Source: Streptomyces sp. A3M-1-3 (GTDB taxonomy: Bacteria; Actinomycetota; Actinomycetes; Streptomycetales; Streptomycetaceae). From it: a DNA stretch of 64,000 bases. A program made the translations under genes and the position numbers. Positions 40,214-48,364 of the stretch are shown in pieces (position 1 is the first letter of the stretch; every line of letters starts with the position of its first letter). The DNA is taken from the NCBI RefSeq assembly GCF_024213665.1, contig NZ_JANAVP010000021.1, forward strand, positions 54,308-118,307, read 5' to 3'. A model generated the notes under the pieces. That model ran no database searches. It was given only the letters and a program-made list of their open reading frames with translations, and was not told the origin of the DNA.

Positions 40214-41442
40214 ACGGAAACGACCGGCGTTCGGCGACGGTCCCGTACCGCCCACAGCACAGCCACCGCGCACGCGCCCGCGAACTCTCCGGCGACCAGC
40301 AGCCAGCCGGGTCCGTAGTGCCCGGCTTCCGCGAGAAGACCGAACAGCGGCGGCCCCACCGCGAAACCGGCGAAAAAACCCGCCGCGACCAGCGCCGAGT
40401 CCAGTCCCGCCCGGCCCGGCGCCGCACGCTGCATGACCAGCACCATGGAGACGGCGTTGGCCGAGACGGCAAACACGCCCACGGCCGCCGCCGCCACCCA
40501 TGCCAGCGGGTGTAGGAGGGTCGCTCCCGCGAGGAGCAGGGCCGCTGACACCGCTCCCGCGGCCAGCCATCCCGGCAGCCACGCGGCGCGCCCCGGACGA
40601 CCGGCCACTCGCGACCAGCCCACCCGGCCCGCGATTCCGGCGACGCCCAGCACAGCCACCAGCGCGCCGGCCGCGGTGGGCCCCAGCCCGAGGCGCTGAG
40701 CACCGAAGAGTGCGAGATAGGTGTTGACCGACGCGATCCCGCAGCCCAGCAGCAGAGAGAAACCCGCCAGCCAGGCAACAGTGCCCCGGGGGATCATCGA
40801 CGGACGCGGCCCCGGGGCAGCCGAGGTCCCCTCCGGCGGATCCGCCGGGAGCATACGGACGGCCCAGACAGCTGCCACGACAGCCGTGCCGGCCGCCGTC
40901 CACACCGCGCCCCGCCAGCCGATACCGCCGGCCAGAGCCGCCAGCGGCAGACCGGCGGCGAATGCGCCGAGCTGCACCCCGGACTGCTTCATGCCGGTCA
41001 CCGAACCGCGTGCGGGCGGCGGGACCGCGGCAAGGATCGCCTTGTTGGTCGCGGGATTGGCCAATGCCTGGGGCAGACCTCCCAAGGCCACCGCCGCGAG
41101 CAGCAGCCCGGTGCCAGGGGCAGCGCCGATCAGCCCCAGTGCGGCGGCGGACACCAGCAACAGCGCCACCAGGCAGCGGCGCGGGCCCACCCGGTCCACC
41201 ACCCGGCCGCCCACCGGGGAGAGCACGGCGGCCGTCCCGAAGCCGACCGTCGTCGTCAGGCCGAGCACCGTGGGCGAGATACCGAGTTCGCCGACGAGCC
41301 GCGGCCCCAGCGCACCGAGCAGGAACAGCTGCATCATCGAGAACGCCATCGCGCAGGTCAGCAGCGCTGTCAGGGCGCCGACAGCGGGTTGCCGCCGGCC
41401 CGTTCCGGCCGATGCGGTCGGTGCCTTCCGCTCCGCCTCCAC
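40210..41442 (-). CDS. MFS transporter
   Basis: About 410 residues from the GTG at 41442, chosen for the GGAG 7 nt upstream; other GTGs lie a few codons above. Twelve hydrophobic segments. The loop 2-3 motif is SPVGGRVVDRVGPRRCLVAL (G-x-x-x-D-R-x-G-x-R-R), and GSVTGMKQSGVQLGAFAAG lies in helix 5. The family is consistent with a drug or small-metabolite exporter. It is translationally coupled to the GH88-like gene and divergent from the metal-type membrane protein at 41640. Confidence 0.88.
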   Translation of the reverse strand: MEAERKAPTASAGTGRRQPAVGALTALLTCAMAFSMMQLFLLGALGPRLVGELGISPTVLGLTTTVGFGTAAVLSPVGGRVVDRVGPRRCLVALLLVSAAALGLIGAAPGTGLLLAAVALGGLPQALANPATNKAILAAVPPPARGSVTGMKQSGVQLGAFAAGLPLAALAGGIGWRGAVWTAAGTAVVAAVWAVRMLPADPPEGTSAAPGPRPSMIPRGTVAWLAGFSLLLGCGIASVNTYLALFGAQRLGLGPTAAGALVAVLGVAGIAGRVGWSRVAGRPGRAAWLPGWLAAGAVSAALLLAGATLLHPLAWVAAAAVGVFAVSANAVSMVLVMQRAAPGRAGLDSALVAAGFFAGFAVGPPLFGLLAEAGHYGPGWLLVAGEFAGACAVAVLWAVRDRRRTPVVSV

Positions 41443-41639
41443 AGGTGTTCTCCGTTCCACGCCGACTCGATCGGCCACTGGGACCTTGTCAGAAGTCGGC
41501 TCGCACCGACGCGGAGTTCCCCGGGTTTCATGTGTCCTGCGCCACATGCCCCGGGGTGAACTGGAGGCCACCGGAGGCGCGTAGAACATTCCGGACCCGC
41601 CGCCTGCGAGCGCGGGACGGATGCGAGGATGAGGCCGCC

Positions 41640-42353
41640 ATGACTCCGAGTCGAAGCTGTCGCGCGGTACGGGCTGCGGTGTTCGCAGCCGCCTGCGTGC
41701 TGCTCGCGGCTCTCGGCCACGTCCTCATGTCAGGAGCGGACGCCCCCTGGTGGGCGATGTGCACCGCATTCGCCACGAGCGGTGCCATGGCGTGGGTGCT
41801 GGCCGGCCGGGAACGCGGGTTCCTCACGGTCGCCTTCGCGGTGGTCACCACCCAGGCGGCGTTGCACTCCGGGTTCTCCCTGGCCCAGGCGGTGGTGAGA
41901 CCTCAGCTGGCCGACGGCGCGTCGTTGGGCCGGCAGTGGGCGCAGTACCTGCTGTGCGGAGCGTCGGAGGCGAAACCGCTTCGGCCTGCCGATATGCCGT
42001 CCATGGGCGAGCACGCCCACCACACCATGCACGCCATGCCGGACCACACGGTCATGCCGGTGAGCCACGGCATGGGTGACATGTCGCCGAGTGGGATGCT
42101 GGCCGCGCACCTGCTGGCCGCCCTGCTGTGCGGCCTCTGGCTGGCCCACGGTGAGCAGGCCGCCTTCCGTATCCTGCGCTCCCTGGCCGCCTGGATCGCC
42201 GCTCCACTTCGACTGCCGCTACGGCTCCCCGCGTATCCCTACCGGCCGCGCATCCGCGTCCGCCGCGCCCGCCCGGCCCAAGCCCTGCGGCAGCTTCTGC
42301 TTGTGCACGCCATCACCTCACGGGGTCCGCCCTCCGGGATCGCTGTCTTCTGA
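41640..42353 (+). CDS. membrane protein with His/Met-rich loop
   Basis: 237 residues with about five hydrophobic segments (AVFAAACVLLAALGHVLMSG, WWAMCTAFATSGAMAWVLAG, LTVAFAVVTTQAALHSGFSL, LLAALLCGLWLAHG). The loop between the third and fourth holds HAHHTMHAMPDHTVMPVSHG, with six His and four Met, typical of copper-handling loops. The C-terminal tail is strongly basic (YRPRIRVRRARPAQALRQ) and cytoplasmic. An ECF sigma gene follows 145 bp later in the same direction, suggesting a metal-sensing or metal-resistance pair in which this protein could also be the anti-sigma. The role is inferred from composition and context. Confidence 0.65.
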   Translation: MTPSRSCRAVRAAVFAAACVLLAALGHVLMSGADAPWWAMCTAFATSGAMAWVLAGRERGFLTVAFAVVTTQAALHSGFSLAQAVVRPQLADGASLGRQWAQYLLCGASEAKPLRPADMPSMGEHAHHTMHAMPDHTVMPVSHGMGDMSPSGMLAAHLLAALLCGLWLAHGEQAAFRILRSLAAWIAAPLRLPLRLPAYPYRPRIRVRRARPAQALRQLLLVHAITSRGPPSGIAVF

Positions 42354-42498
42354 CGGCCAGTTCCCCGCCGCCGCGACGGTGCCTTCACCACCGCGGCGAC
42401 GGGCATCGGCGCTGCCCCACGCGGCGCCGTACCCACCTCACCGGCCCCGCCCGAACGCGGCTGCCGGATCCCGGATTTGTCGAAAAGGACACCAGGCG

Positions 42499-43143
42499 AT
42501 GAACCCTGCCCTCCTCCCCCGCCCGCCGCAGACCACCGGCACGCGCCCGCCGAGACGCGTCAGCACATCCGTGCGCACGAATGACGAAGCGATCACCGGC
42601 TGGGCGCTCGCCGCAGGCAGTGGCGATCCGGCTGCCGTGGAACGCTTTGTATGCGCACTGCACCGCGACGTCTGGCGTTACGTGGCCTACCTGAGCGCGG
42701 ACCCGCAGTCGGCCGACGACCTGACCCAGGACACGTTCCTGCGCGCGCTCGGCAGCCTGCACCGCTTCGAAGGCCGCTCCTCGGCGCGCACCTGGCTGCT
42801 CTCCATAGCCCGGCGCGCCGTGGTGGACAGCCTCCGCTACACCGCCGCCCGCCCCAGGCTGTCGGGCACCGACGACTGGCAGTCCGCGGCCGAACAGGCC
42901 CAACCGCGTGACGCGCCGGGGTTCGAGGACGGAGTCGCCCTCTCCGAACTGCTGGCCACGCTTCCGGACGAGCGTCGCGAGGCCTTCGTACTCACCCAGT
43001 TGCTGGGACTGCCGTACGCCGAGGCGGCGTTGGTCAGCGGCTGCCCGGTGGGAACGGTGCGCTCCCGTGTGGCCCGCGCCCGCACCTCCCTGATCGAGCT
43101 GCTGCGCGATGCCGAGCGGCCCTTGACCGGCTCCGAGGCCTGA
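42499..43143 (+). CDS. ECF-family RNA polymerase sigma factor
   Basis: 214 residues from the ATG at 42499. Sigma-2 includes LHRDVWRYVAYL and the -10-binding helix SADDLTQDTFLRAL, with RTWLLSIARRAVVDSLR as region 2.4. Sigma-4 includes LPDERREAFVLTQLLGLPY and the helix-turn-helix GCPVGTVRSRVARARTSL. About 30 residues of disordered N-terminal extension precede it. No classical anti-sigma gene follows, only a terminator, so the His/Met-rich membrane protein upstream is the likely partner. The layout suggests response to copper or envelope stress; the target promoter is not visible. Confidence 0.92.
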   Translation: MNPALLPRPPQTTGTRPPRRVSTSVRTNDEAITGWALAAGSGDPAAVERFVCALHRDVWRYVAYLSADPQSADDLTQDTFLRALGSLHRFEGRSSARTWLLSIARRAVVDSLRYTAARPRLSGTDDWQSAAEQAQPRDAPGFEDGVALSELLATLPDERREAFVLTQLLGLPYAEAALVSGCPVGTVRSRVARARTSLIELLRDAERPLTGSEA

Positions 43144-43154
43144 CTCCGAGCCGA

Positions 43155-43194
43155 CCCGGCCCCGGCCGGCACCTGTGTGCCGGCCGGGGCCGGG
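43155..43194. terminator. bidirectional terminator after sigma factor and capA-like gene
   Basis: Perfect 18-bp stem CCCGGCCCCGGCCGGCAC with its complement and loop CTGT, between two convergent stop codons. Confidence 0.92.
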
Positions 43195-43199
43195 TGCTC

Positions 43200-44318
43200 T
43201 CAGCAGCCCAGGGTGAGCATGCCGTCGCCGCCGTCGGTGGCCTCGGCGATATGGGTGCCGAAGGCGCGGCTTACGCGGTTCAGCGTGGCCCGCAGCCACG
43301 CGGCGTCTTCGGCCGAGGCGTGCTGGAGGCGCAGCCGGCGGGACCGCAGGGGTGTGATCCGCGCGGCGGCCAGTCTGCCGGTTTCCGGCCGCACCGAGAG
43401 GACGTACAGCAGCCGCAGGTCGTCCCGGTACTCCTCATAGCCGGTGATGCCCTCGTAGTCGTCGATGAAGTCGCCGCAGCCGTACAGGATGAGCTTGTCG
43501 CGGTACACCTCCAGGGGGCGGGGATGGTGCGAGGAGTGGCCGTGCACGACATCGACCCCGCCGTCGATCAGCGCGTGCGCGAAGCGCACCTGTTCCCGCG
43601 GGATGCCGTAGCCCCAGTTCGATCCCCAGTGGACGGAGACGACCGCCACGTCCCCCGGTCGCTTCGCCTGCCGCACGCGGTCGGCGAGCTCCGCCGCCGC
43701 GGCCTGGGACGGCTGGGGTACGAAGTCGACACCGGGCCGGTCCTCGGCCGCGGCCCAGCTCGGCGGAATGCCGCTGGACGACATTCCGCAGGAGAAGACC
43801 AGGACCCGGCCGGCGCCGGCGACGGCGACGGCCGCGGGCCGCCGCGCCTCATCCGCGTCCCTGCCCGCGCCCACGGCCCGCAGGCCCGCGCCGGTCAGGG
43901 TGTCCAGCGTCTCCGCCAGTCCCCGGTGGCCGAAGTCCAGTACGTGGTTGTTGGCCAGGACGCACGCGTCGGGCCGGGCGGCGGTCAGGCAGGGCAGGTT
44001 GGCCGGGTGCATCCGGTAGTGCACCGCCTTCCCCGGCGCGAAGTCGTCGCTTCGGGTGATGCTCGTCTCCAGGTTCACCACCCGGACGTCGGGCGCGCTC
44101 GCGTCGAGTGCCTGGAGGGCATCGCCCCACGGCCAGGAGTAGTCGACGGGACGAGGGATCGGACCGTTCGCCGCCTCCGCCAGCTCGACGTATGTCCCGG
44201 CGTCGTCCAGGAACGTCTCCCGCAGTGCCGGATCACCGGGGTGGGGAAGGATCTGGTCGACGCCGCGGCCGAGCATCACGTCGCCGCAGAGGGACAGCGT
44301 CACCAGGTCGCCGCGCAC
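43200..44318 (-). CDS. CapA/PgsA family metallophosphatase
   Basis: 372 residues, GTG start. Calcineurin-like metallophosphatase fold of the poly-gamma-glutamate capsule family. LSLCGDVMLGRGVD supplies the first metal ligands, VRVVNLETSIT the next, VLANNHVLDFGHRGL the N-H pair, SVHWGSNWGYG the third, and VVHGHSSHHPRPLEVY the G-H-x-H end. There is no signal peptide or membrane anchor, so the protein appears cytoplasmic, unlike true PgsA. No capsule genes are nearby. Similar stand-alone proteins in Streptomyces remain uncharacterised; one relative type (PgsA-like AncC/CapA) acts in amide-forming natural-product routes. Confidence 0.85.
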   Translation of the reverse strand: MRGDLVTLSLCGDVMLGRGVDQILPHPGDPALRETFLDDAGTYVELAEAANGPIPRPVDYSWPWGDALQALDASAPDVRVVNLETSITRSDDFAPGKAVHYRMHPANLPCLTAARPDACVLANNHVLDFGHRGLAETLDTLTGAGLRAVGAGRDADEARRPAAVAVAGAGRVLVFSCGMSSSGIPPSWAAAEDRPGVDFVPQPSQAAAAELADRVRQAKRPGDVAVVSVHWGSNWGYGIPREQVRFAHALIDGGVDVVHGHSSHHPRPLEVYRDKLILYGCGDFIDDYEGITGYEEYRDDLRLLYVLSVRPETGRLAAARITPLRSRRLRLQHASAEDAAWLRATLNRVSRAFGTHIAEATDGGDGMLTLGC

Positions 44319-44372
44319 GCTTCCACGCTAGGCCGCGCGGACCCCGGACGGTAGTCGCCCGGGGTCCGCTCC

Positions 44373-44424
44373 CTGGTCAGACCCACTGGTCAGGCCCGCT
44401 GGTCAGGCTCTCTGGTCAGGGGGT
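44373..44424. repeat. 13-bp tandem repeat carrying the stop codon of the BNR-repeat gene
   Basis: Unit CTGGTCAG followed by five variable bases, four times. Read on the minus strand each unit contains TGACCAG; one of these TGAs is the stop of the upstream gene. Comparable to the treZ repeat. Confidence 0.88.
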
Positions 44425-46653
44425 GGTCAGCTCGTAGAAGCCCCGGCCGAAGGTGGCGGCGACCAGGCGGTGGTGCCCGGCGTCGTACTCGATGTCGTCG
44501 ACCGGGACCAGCGGCATGCCACGGCCGAGGCGGTGCCAGTTGCCGCCGCCGGCCCGGCCGGCGAACACGCCGTGGTCGGTGCCCACGTACAGGACGTGTC
44601 CCCGCCCGATGACCAGGTCGTTGACCGGTGCGGCCGGCAGGTTGCCGGACAGGTCCTTCCAGTGTCGGCCGCCGTCGGTGCTGCCGTAGACGTGGGGCAG
44701 CCGGGAGCCCGCGCGGTAGCCGGAGTGGGTGGTGTAGACACGGGCCGGGTCGGCCGGGTCCACTACCACACGGGTCACCCAGCCCCGGCCCTCGGCCAGC
44801 TTCGTCCAGGTCGCGCCCAGGTCTTTGGTGACCCAGACGCGGCCGTCGTCGGTGCCGGCGTAGACGGTGCGCCCGTCGCCCGCCGGTGCGATCGTCGTGA
44901 TCGTCCCGTAGTTGGTGTAGATCGGGTCGGCGCCCGGGCCGCCGGTCAGGTCGCCGCTGATGGGCTGCCAGGTCACGCCGCCGTCCGTGGAGCGGTTGAG
45001 TACCTCGGCGCCGTAGTAGAGGATCTGCGGATCGCGCGGGTCGAAGACGACGGGCGTGAACCAGTTGCGCCGTTTGAAGGTGGTCTTGTCGGCGAAGTAC
45101 GTCAGCGTGTCGCCGCCGTCGGTGGAGCGGAAGCAGTTGCCGTACTGGTAGCAGGCGTAGACGTTGTCGACGTCCGTCGGGTTGATGAGGTTCTCCTCGC
45201 CGTCCCCGCCGAGATACTCGTTGAAGCCCTCCCCGCCCCAGGAGCGCAGCGATCCGTTGTCCTGCGCTCCGCCGGAGATCCGGCCGGTGTCCTGCGGGGT
45301 GATCGCCGCGCTGTAGAGCTGGGTGTACGGCTCGTGGCGGGCCTTGACCCAGCCGCCGTCACCGTCGCTGTCGGAGCGGTAGACCCCGCCGTCGTTGCCG
45401 AGGTAGACGCGGCCGGGGCGGCGCGGATCCCAGACCATCGCGTGGTGGTCGACGTGGATACTGGTGTCGTCGTGCGTCCAGGTGGCGCCGCCGTCCTTGG
45501 TGGTCAGCAGGGCGACCCCGGCGACGTGGACGTGCCGGGCGTCCTTCGGGTCGGCCCAGATCTTGCCGAACCACCAGCCGAAGCTCGACTGCGAGTCGGT
45601 GAGGGCCTTGTTGGCCGGGGTCCGGTTCCAGGTGTCGCCGCCGTCGGTGGAGGCGTAGAAGCCCTCGAAAGGGCCGCTGGTCTTGTTGACGATGGCGTAG
45701 AGCCGGTCGCCTGCGACGGCGAGACCGATCCGCCCCACGTCGGGGCCCTGCTCGGGCAGGCCGCCGCCCAGTCGCTGCCAGGTCGCCCCGCCGTCGGTGC
45801 TGCGGAAGACGCCCGATCCCACGCCGCCGTAGGTGCGCAGGTCGGGGCGGCGGCGGTGGTCCCACATCACGGCGTACAGCGTGTTCCCGTTGACCACCAC
45901 TTCGGTGGCACCGGTGAACTCGTTGGCGCCGGTGAGGATCCGCTGCCAGGTCGTCCCGCCGTCGTCGGACCGGTAGACGCCCCGGTCGCCGCCGCCGTTG
46001 TAGAGCGAGCCGGCCGCGGCCGCGTAGATGCGCCGCGGGTTGGCGGGGTCCACGGTGATCGCACTGATCGCGCCGGAGTCGCGCAGCCCGATCGGCCGCC
46101 AGTGGGAACCGCCGTCGGTGCTGCGGTAGAGGCCCGTGCCCTCGTACGTGATGCTGCCGCCGCCGGGGTTGGGCTCGCCCGTGCCGGCGTAGAGGGTGCC
46201 GTCCGGGCCCGTGGCGACCGCCCCCATCGCCTGCGTCCAGTCGTCCGGCCACGCGGACCGGAAGGTCTGCCCGGCGTCGGTGCTGCGCCAGATCCCGCCG
46301 CTGGCCGCGGCGGCGTAGACGGTGTCGGCGCGCCTGGGGTCGAGCGCGAGCGAGACGATGCGTCCGCCGATGTTGGTGGGCCCGACGGACTTCCAGCGCC
46401 CGCCGACAGTGGGCAGTTGCCGCGCCTGCGTCGCGGCGTCGGCGTGGGCGTGGCGCGGAATCGACTCTCCCGGCCAGGTCTTCTGCAGGTACCGGTACTC
46501 GGCCGGCGCGGCGGGTCCGCGTACCGGCCGGTACACATCGGGCGGGCCGGGCGGCGCCGCGGCCGCGGGGGCGGTGACGATCGCGGCGCCGACCAGCGAA
46601 GCGAGGACCAACTGAAGCAGACGTCTGCGCATGAACACCCTCTTGGTCGTCAT
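44416..46653 (-). CDS. secreted BNR/sortilin-type beta-propeller protein
   Basis: 745 residues. Signal peptide: basic MTTKRVFMRRR then LLQLVLASLVGAAIVTAPAA. The body is a run of Asp-box (BNR) repeats of the type S-T-D-G-G-x-T-W: IWRSTDAGQTF, LYRSTDGGSHW, VYRSDDGGTTW, VFRSTDGGATW, FYASTDGGDTW, LLTTKDGGATW, CFRSTDGGDTL, LNRSTDGGVTW, WVTKDLGATW and VYGSTDGGRHW. These fold as one or two ten-bladed-type propellers, like Vps10/sortilin and xyloglucanases. The catalytic Asp pair of GH74 is not obvious, so a binding role is as likely as glycosidase activity. Transcribed alone. Confidence 0.85.
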   Translation of the reverse strand: MTTKRVFMRRRLLQLVLASLVGAAIVTAPAAAAPPGPPDVYRPVRGPAAPAEYRYLQKTWPGESIPRHAHADAATQARQLPTVGGRWKSVGPTNIGGRIVSLALDPRRADTVYAAAASGGIWRSTDAGQTFRSAWPDDWTQAMGAVATGPDGTLYAGTGEPNPGGGSITYEGTGLYRSTDGGSHWRPIGLRDSGAISAITVDPANPRRIYAAAAGSLYNGGGDRGVYRSDDGGTTWQRILTGANEFTGATEVVVNGNTLYAVMWDHRRRPDLRTYGGVGSGVFRSTDGGATWQRLGGGLPEQGPDVGRIGLAVAGDRLYAIVNKTSGPFEGFYASTDGGDTWNRTPANKALTDSQSSFGWWFGKIWADPKDARHVHVAGVALLTTKDGGATWTHDDTSIHVDHHAMVWDPRRPGRVYLGNDGGVYRSDSDGDGGWVKARHEPYTQLYSAAITPQDTGRISGGAQDNGSLRSWGGEGFNEYLGGDGEENLINPTDVDNVYACYQYGNCFRSTDGGDTLTYFADKTTFKRRNWFTPVVFDPRDPQILYYGAEVLNRSTDGGVTWQPISGDLTGGPGADPIYTNYGTITTIAPAGDGRTVYAGTDDGRVWVTKDLGATWTKLAEGRGWVTRVVVDPADPARVYTTHSGYRAGSRLPHVYGSTDGGRHWKDLSGNLPAAPVNDLVIGRGHVLYVGTDHGVFAGRAGGGNWHRLGRGMPLVPVDDIEYDAGHHRLVAATFGRGFYELTTP

Positions 46654-46737
46654 GGCCGTTTCAAACCGTGTCGACGTTACGAGAGGGGACAGCGCGACAG
46701 AAGTCGCAAGTCAGCCGTCATGAAAGGGATTTCCGGG

Positions 46738-47895
46738 TCAGCCGTTCTGGCCGGGGCCGTCGCCCGCGCCGTCGCCCGCGCCGATCTCAGCGCCGACCGC
46801 GGCCAGTGCGGTCGTCACCGGCTGGAAGAAGGTCTCGCCGCCGGAGGTGCAGTCTCCGCTGCCGCCGGAGGTGAGGCCGATCGCACTCCCGTCGGGTGTG
46901 AAGAGCGCACCGCCGCTGTCGCCCGGTTCCGCGCAGACACTGGTCTGGATGAGCCCGGTGACGGTGCCTTCCGGGTAGTTCACCGTGGCATTGAGCCCGG
47001 TCACCGCGCCGTCCCTGAGCCCGGTGGTGCTGCCCATCCGGAACACCTGCTGGCCGACGGCCGCGTCGGCCGCCTGGGTGATCTGCACGGTCTGGCCGCC
47101 GCCGACGTCGACCGCGCTCGGGGCGTCGGTGCCCGGGTCGTCGTACGTGACGAGTGCGAAGTCGCCGTCGCCCGGAAACGTCGCCGCCTGCACCGTACCG
47201 ATGGGCGCGCCGTTCGGGTCCTGCGACCACTGCTCGGCGGCGACACCGCAGTGCCCCGCGGTGAGAAAGCCGGGCTGCCCGTCGTCGGTGGTCACGTTGA
47301 ATCCGAGGGAACAGCGCGCGCCGCCCCCGAAGATGGCGTCGCCGCCCTCGATGAACGGCTTGAACTCGCCTGCGGACTTCTGGATACGGGCCATGCCCGT
47401 GCCCAGCGATCCCACGGCGCTCTCCAGTCTGTTCCAGCGCTCACCGGTGACCGTGCGGTCCGCCGTGACCAGGATCTGGTTGGTCCGCGGGTCGAAGGCC
47501 CACGCCGTGCCCGGAATGCTGGCCCGCTTGGTCAGCGACCGCGTGGCCGACTTCAGTTCGCCGGCGCTGTTCTGCACCTGCCTGGCCACCGCGCCGGCCT
47601 TCTTGACCTCGACGTTCACGTTGTTGTTGTTGCCCACGACGTTGACGACGACCTGTTGCTTCTCGGCGTCGTAGTACGCCCCTCCATAGGCCGCTTCGCC
47701 GAGCTGCGAGGCCAGCTGCGCGACGAGGTCCGCCGCCGACGCGGCGCTCACCGCCCTGGGGGCGGGCCCTGACGGGGGCTCGGACCCGGACTGCGAAGCA
47801 TTGGCTTGCGGCAGCAGCACGGCGGCCGCGGCGATGCCCACGGCTCCGGCTCCTGCGAGAACGGCCTTTCGCTTCGATATGCGCCTGTGACTCAA
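46738..47895 (-). CDS. secreted S1 family serine protease (streptogrisin/alpha-lytic type)
   Basis: 385 residues. TTG start at 47895 with GCAGGAGGCG 6 nt upstream. The signal peptide is basic KRKAVLAGAGAVGIAAAAV; a pro-domain follows (about 40-180, including QQVVVNVVGNNNNVNVEVKK). The mature chymotrypsin-like domain has His in FLTAGHCGVAAEQW, Asp in FPGDGDFALVTYDD and Ser in SVCAEPGDSGGALFTPDG. Disulfide cysteines are in GARCSLGF and GSGDCTSGGE. The substrate-pocket region TSGGSGDC matches streptogrisins. A Gly/Asp-rich tail ends the protein. A probable extracellular protease, next to another exported protein but in its own transcript. Confidence 0.92.
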   Translation of the reverse strand: MSHRRISKRKAVLAGAGAVGIAAAAVLLPQANASQSGSEPPSGPAPRAVSAASAADLVAQLASQLGEAAYGGAYYDAEKQQVVVNVVGNNNNVNVEVKKAGAVARQVQNSAGELKSATRSLTKRASIPGTAWAFDPRTNQILVTADRTVTGERWNRLESAVGSLGTGMARIQKSAGEFKPFIEGGDAIFGGGARCSLGFNVTTDDGQPGFLTAGHCGVAAEQWSQDPNGAPIGTVQAATFPGDGDFALVTYDDPGTDAPSAVDVGGGQTVQITQAADAAVGQQVFRMGSTTGLRDGAVTGLNATVNYPEGTVTGLIQTSVCAEPGDSGGALFTPDGSAIGLTSGGSGDCTSGGETFFQPVTTALAAVGAEIGAGDGAGDGPGQNG

Positions 47896-48343
47896 CTCGT
47901 CGCCTCCTGCGGGGGTACGGAGCCCGGTCGCCGACGGAAACCGGGGGGACGCGTCCGACCACTGATACGCGTGGGACGGGAGTCGTGTTCACCGGCCTCG
48001 CGGAAAGAAGGTTTCCGATGTGGTGAGCCAACCGCCGTCACCGCGACCGCAGTTGTGGTTTGCGGCCGTACCGTCGCCGTGAGGACACTGCCGGCCGAGG
48101 GCGCGAGCGGTACCGTCGCCGAGGCGGACCGTCCCACACCCGCGCACCTCGGCCCTGCCGGCCCCGCCCCGACGCGGGGTGGCGGCGGCGGGACGGTGGG
48201 GGCTGCCCGGACCGAGACCGGCCAGGGGTGGATCGTCGAGGTCACCTTCAGCAGCGCGGACCGCTTCCTCTCCGGGGCACCGGGCGCCCGCCGACAGGGT
48301 GACGGCTTCGCCGTCTGGGGTGCCGCGAGCCGACACTCCTTAC
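47896..48343. other. 448-bp intergenic region without a supported gene
   Basis: Divergent promoter region between the protease and the deacetylase. Several open frames cross it because of the GC content; none has a ribosome site and a family-like product together. The plus-strand stretch TGQGWIVEVTFSSADRFLSG (48216-48275) looks somewhat protein-like and could be a relic. Confidence 0.5.
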
Positions 48344-48350
48344 ATGATCG

Positions 48351-48356
48351 TATATT
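48351..48356 (+). promoter_or_regulatory. -10 box for a probable leaderless deacetylase transcript
   Basis: TATATT ends 8 nt before an in-frame GTG (48365), inside the most AT-rich stretch of the neighbourhood. There is no Shine-Dalgarno. Confidence 0.4.
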
Positions 48357-48364
48357 TTCCGCGA

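Noticed and set aside
44470..47772. Plus-strand open frame of 1100 codons
   Set aside because: Shadow of the minus-strand BNR-repeat protein and S1 protease; its composition (Val/Gly/Ala/Arg-rich) is that of a GC-driven antisense frame.
48000..48336. Protein-coding gene in the protease-deacetylase intergenic
   Set aside because: Open frames on both strands lack ribosome sites and family-like sequence. A short protein-like stretch is noted but not enough to call a gene.
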